Of a stretch of 7,180 nt of DNA, positions 6,037 through 7,180 are shown piece by piece. Below the pieces are notes generated by a model that was not told the origin of the DNA, searched no databases, and saw only the letters and a program-made list of their open reading frames with translations. The position numbers and the translations under genes were made by a program. Source of the stretch: an uncultured Collinsella sp. (GTDB taxonomy: Bacteria > Actinomycetota > Coriobacteriia > Coriobacteriales > Coriobacteriaceae); contig CAUDCB010000096.1 of NCBI GenBank assembly GCA_958447915.1, positions 1 through 7,180 of the forward strand. Direction: 5' to 3'. How positions within the stretch are numbered: the first letter of the stretch is position 1; each line of letters begins with the position of its first letter.

Positions 6037-6134
6037 AGTTTAAGCGAGCTAGTGCTAATGACCTCGAATAAACACTTCTAAACAGTTAAACGGTCGATAT
6101 CTCCGTGTGAACGGTTTGGAGGCAGAGGGCGGCC
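6037..6134 (-). other. luxS-licT intergenic region, presumed operon promoter
   Basis: These 98 bp must hold the promoter of the beta-glucoside operon if luxS read-through is not used. The sequence turns AT-rich here and contains GTTTA three times on the minus strand (about 6067-6095). I tested several -10-like hexamers and none has a matching -35 at 16-18 bases, so no promoter is called. The luxS stop codon is followed by an imperfect GCA..AGGGC/GCCCT..TGC palindrome (6122-6140) with no U-tract, so a luxS terminator is not evident. Confidence 0.35.
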
Positions 6135-6623
6135 CTATGCCTGCTGATAGTGCAGGTGCTTCTCGTCGATATCGGCCAGGTCGCGGTCGAGATAACGACG
6201 CGCAAGCCAGTTGGCCATGGGGAGGTTCTGGTCCAGGTAGTTGCCGCACTCCTCGGGAGCAGCGCCGGGGATATCGCCCTCAAAGCCAGCAACAAACTCG
6301 AACAGCTCACGCACAAGCGGCAAGATTTCCTCGCTCGTCAGCTCACCAAAAACGACGAGGTAAAAGCCCGTGCGGCAGCCCATGGGCCCAAAGTAGACGA
6401 TACGGCTCGACCACTCGGCATGGTTGCGAAGGAAGGTGGCGCCCAGATGCTCAATGGTGTGGCACTCGGCCGTGTTCATGACTGGCTCCTTGTTGGGCGT
6501 GGTCAGGCGCAGGTCAAAGGTGGTGACGGCGGCGCCGGTCGCCGGATCGTGGTCGATGCGGCTCACATACACGCCGGGCTCGAGCAGCAGATGGTCAACG
6601 GAAAAACTCGCGATGCGCTCCAT
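6135..6623 (-). CDS. luxS: S-ribosylhomocysteine lyase LuxS
   Basis: A complete 162-residue LuxS. This metalloenzyme cleaves S-ribosylhomocysteine to homocysteine and DPD, the precursor of autoinducer-2, and works in the cytoplasm as a homodimer in the activated methyl cycle. The metal ligands are visible: His55 and His59 in HTIEH and Cys126 in EECGNY. The catalytic residues are Glu58 and Cys83 in PMGCRTGFY. Length and motif spacing match the family, with no missing residue. The ATG at 6623 follows AGAGGA by about six bases. It lies upstream of the beta-glucoside operon in the same orientation but looks like a separate unit: its codon use is GC-rich and a 98-bp gap with the LicT leader follows. 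No pfs or other methyl-cycle gene is visible. Its upstream region holds a 20-bp inverted repeat and the end of an IS element. Confidence 0.98.
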   Translation of the reverse strand: MERIASFSVDHLLLEPGVYVSRIDHDPATGAAVTTFDLRLTTPNKEPVMNTAECHTIEHLGATFLRNHAEWSSRIVYFGPMGCRTGFYLVVFGELTSEEILPLVRELFEFVAGFEGDIPGAAPEECGNYLDQNLPMANWLARRYLDRDLADIDEKHLHYQQA

Positions 6624-6644
6624 GGCAGATCCTCTCGGTAGTCA

Positions 6645-6720
6645 ATTTGGGACGGAGCTCTTTTAGCTGGTCACAACAATCGTCACCAATAATAGCAGTC
6701 AAAAAAGCCCCGTCCCAAAT
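6645..6720 (-). repeat. 20-bp inverted repeat in the luxS leader
   Basis: Arms 6645-6664 and 6701-6720 are reverse complements at 18 of 20 positions around a 36-base spacer. Both differences are A-C mismatches on the plus strand but U-G wobbles in minus-strand RNA, so the luxS-sense transcript can pair all 20 positions. The structure ends 21 bases before the luxS start codon, close to the ribosome binding site. It could be a regulatory leader, a terminator remnant or a small palindromic insertion. Confidence 0.7.
6689..6718 (-). promoter_or_regulatory. possible luxS promoter
   Basis: On the minus strand TTGGGA (6713-6718) is followed after 18 bases by TATTAT (6689-6694), each matching consensus at four of six positions. 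If real, transcription would start inside the spacer of the inverted repeat and the message would lack the distal arm. The evidence is only consensus similarity in an AT-rich spot. Confidence 0.25.
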
Positions 6721-6750
6721 GTGAACTGCGCCCCAATTCTTGGACGGGCT
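6701..6750 (-). terminator. candidate intrinsic terminator downstream of the IS transposase
   Basis: In minus-strand RNA AGCCCGUCC (6742-6750) can pair with GGACGGGGCU (about 6706-6715), nine pairs with one bulged G, and six U residues follow (6701-6706). The 5' arm lies inside the IS end and the 3' arm outside it. The loop is about 26 bases, long for an efficient terminator. The U-tract arm is the same sequence that forms one arm of the luxS leader repeat. Confidence 0.4.
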
Positions 6751-6755
6751 AATAA

Positions 6756-6769
6756 GCGGCCTACGCCGC
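6756..6769 (-). other. short hairpin spanning the transposase stop codon
   Basis: GCGGC (6756-6760) pairs with GCCGC (6765-6769) around a 4-base loop that includes most of the TAG stop, and TTATT follows on the minus strand. It could slow or weakly terminate transcription at the end of the IS. The stem is only five pairs, so the assignment is tentative. Confidence 0.3.
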
Positions 6770-7180
6770 ACATAGGGACTGATTCCGGAATTCCTCCGGG
6801 GTCAGTCCCTTCAGTTTAACCTGCCTCCTTCTCGTGTTCCAATGGATGATGTATTCGTCCAGGTCTCTCTTGAAGTCTTCGAAGCAAGGCCATTTTCTTC
6901 CGCGAAAGAACTCGTCCTTCATATAGCCGAACACCTGCTCCGTCGCGCCGTTGTCGATGCAGTTGCCCTTCCGGGACATGCTCTGCACCACGCCGGCCTC
7001 CTCCAGCCGCTTGCACCACCCGGCCTGCTGGTACTGCCAGCCCATGTCCGAGTGCAGGACCGGCCTGGAGCCCTCGGGCATCTTGGACACGAGCTGGTCG
7101 AGCAACTCGTGCTGCTGGGCCATGTTGGGATGCAGCGACGTGGACCAGGCGACGATCTCCTTGCTGCCGAAATCGTAGAC
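6761..7180 (-). CDS. IS3-family transposase OrfB, C-terminal part
   Basis: This is the C-terminal 139 codons of an IS3-type DDE transposase (rve integrase core) whose 5' part lies beyond the window. The frame is open to the edge: the residues before the internal Met at 7123 read VYDFGSKEIVAWSTSLHPN, typical OrfB sequence, so that Met is not the real start. The second catalytic Asp is in LHSDMGWQYQ and the catalytic Glu in GNCIDNGATEQVFGYMKDE. The end, HWNTRRRQVKLKGLTPEEFRNQS, is the usual IS3 C-terminus. The visible part has no frameshift or internal stop. OrfB is normally made by a -1 frameshift from orfA, which is not visible here. It cuts and joins the element's ends during transposition. 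Confidence 0.93.
   Translation of the reverse strand, partial: VYDFGSKEIVAWSTSLHPNMAQQHELLDQLVSKMPEGSRPVLHSDMGWQYQQAGWCKRLEEAGVVQSMSRKGNCIDNGATEQVFGYMKDEFFRGRKWPCFEDFKRDLDEYIIHWNTRRRQVKLKGLTPEEFRNQSLCAA

Larger units (their letters stand above)
6722..7180 (-). mobile_element. 3' end of an IS3-family insertion sequence (partial)
   Basis: The element is defined by its transposase and by the terminal sequence TGAACTGCGCCCCAATTC starting at 6722, which has the TGAACTG-type end common in IS3 relatives and lies about 40 bp past the transposase stop. The other end, orfA and any target duplication lie beyond the window. It inserted upstream of luxS, pointing towards luxS. Confidence 0.8.

Noticed and set aside
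6061..6110. A sigma-A promoter for the licT operon
   Set aside because: Several -10-like hexamers (TTTATT, TTTAGA) have no acceptable -35 at 16-18 bases, so no specific site is called.
6105..6118. A cre-like catabolite repression site (TGTGAACGGTTTGG)
   Set aside because: Three mismatches to the consensus at key positions, and CcpA control is not established for this lineage.
6150..6641. A 163-codon open frame on the plus strand opposite luxS
   Set aside because: LuxS on the minus strand has all catalytic and metal residues; this is its shadow.

Overview
The window looks like a chromosomal segment of a moderately high-GC Gram-positive gut actinobacterium, most likely Collinsella or a close relative in the Coriobacteriia. 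This is an inference from protein style, codon use and the mix of PTS, GH1 and LuxS genes, not from a database match. Every gene I can support lies on the minus strand, so transcription runs from right to left.

Right edge (about 6700-7180): the 3' part of an IS3-family insertion sequence. It holds the C-terminal part of the DDE transposase, cut by the window edge, and its terminal repeat begins near 6722. Next comes luxS (6135-6623), with a 20-bp inverted repeat just upstream of its ribosome binding site.

Centre (1802-6036): a beta-glucoside utilisation operon. In transcription order it has a leader with a RAT-like antiterminator overlapping a long terminator hairpin, a LicT/BglG-type antiterminator (5095-5934), a PTS EIIBC permease of the beta-glucoside/cellobiose type without a IIA domain (3656-5026), a cytoplasmic alpha/beta hydrolase (2570-3550), and a DUF4867 cupin-like protein (1802-2446). 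After a 344-bp gap packed with palindromes comes a GH1 6-phospho-beta-glucosidase (27-1457), which may also have its own promoter.

Inferred working model: the permease imports and phosphorylates a beta-glucoside, GH1 splits the phosphorylated product in the cytoplasm, and LicT relieves termination in the leader when substrate is present. The hydrolase may remove an acyl group from decorated glucosides. The role of the DUF4867 protein is unknown.

The licT-EIIBC-hydrolase block is visibly more AT-rich than luxS, DUF4867 and GH1, so the locus may be a mosaic. The least explained features are the palindromic cluster at 1601-1792 and the luxS leader repeat. In both, mismatches on the plus strand become G-U pairs in minus-strand RNA, which suggests they act as RNA structures.
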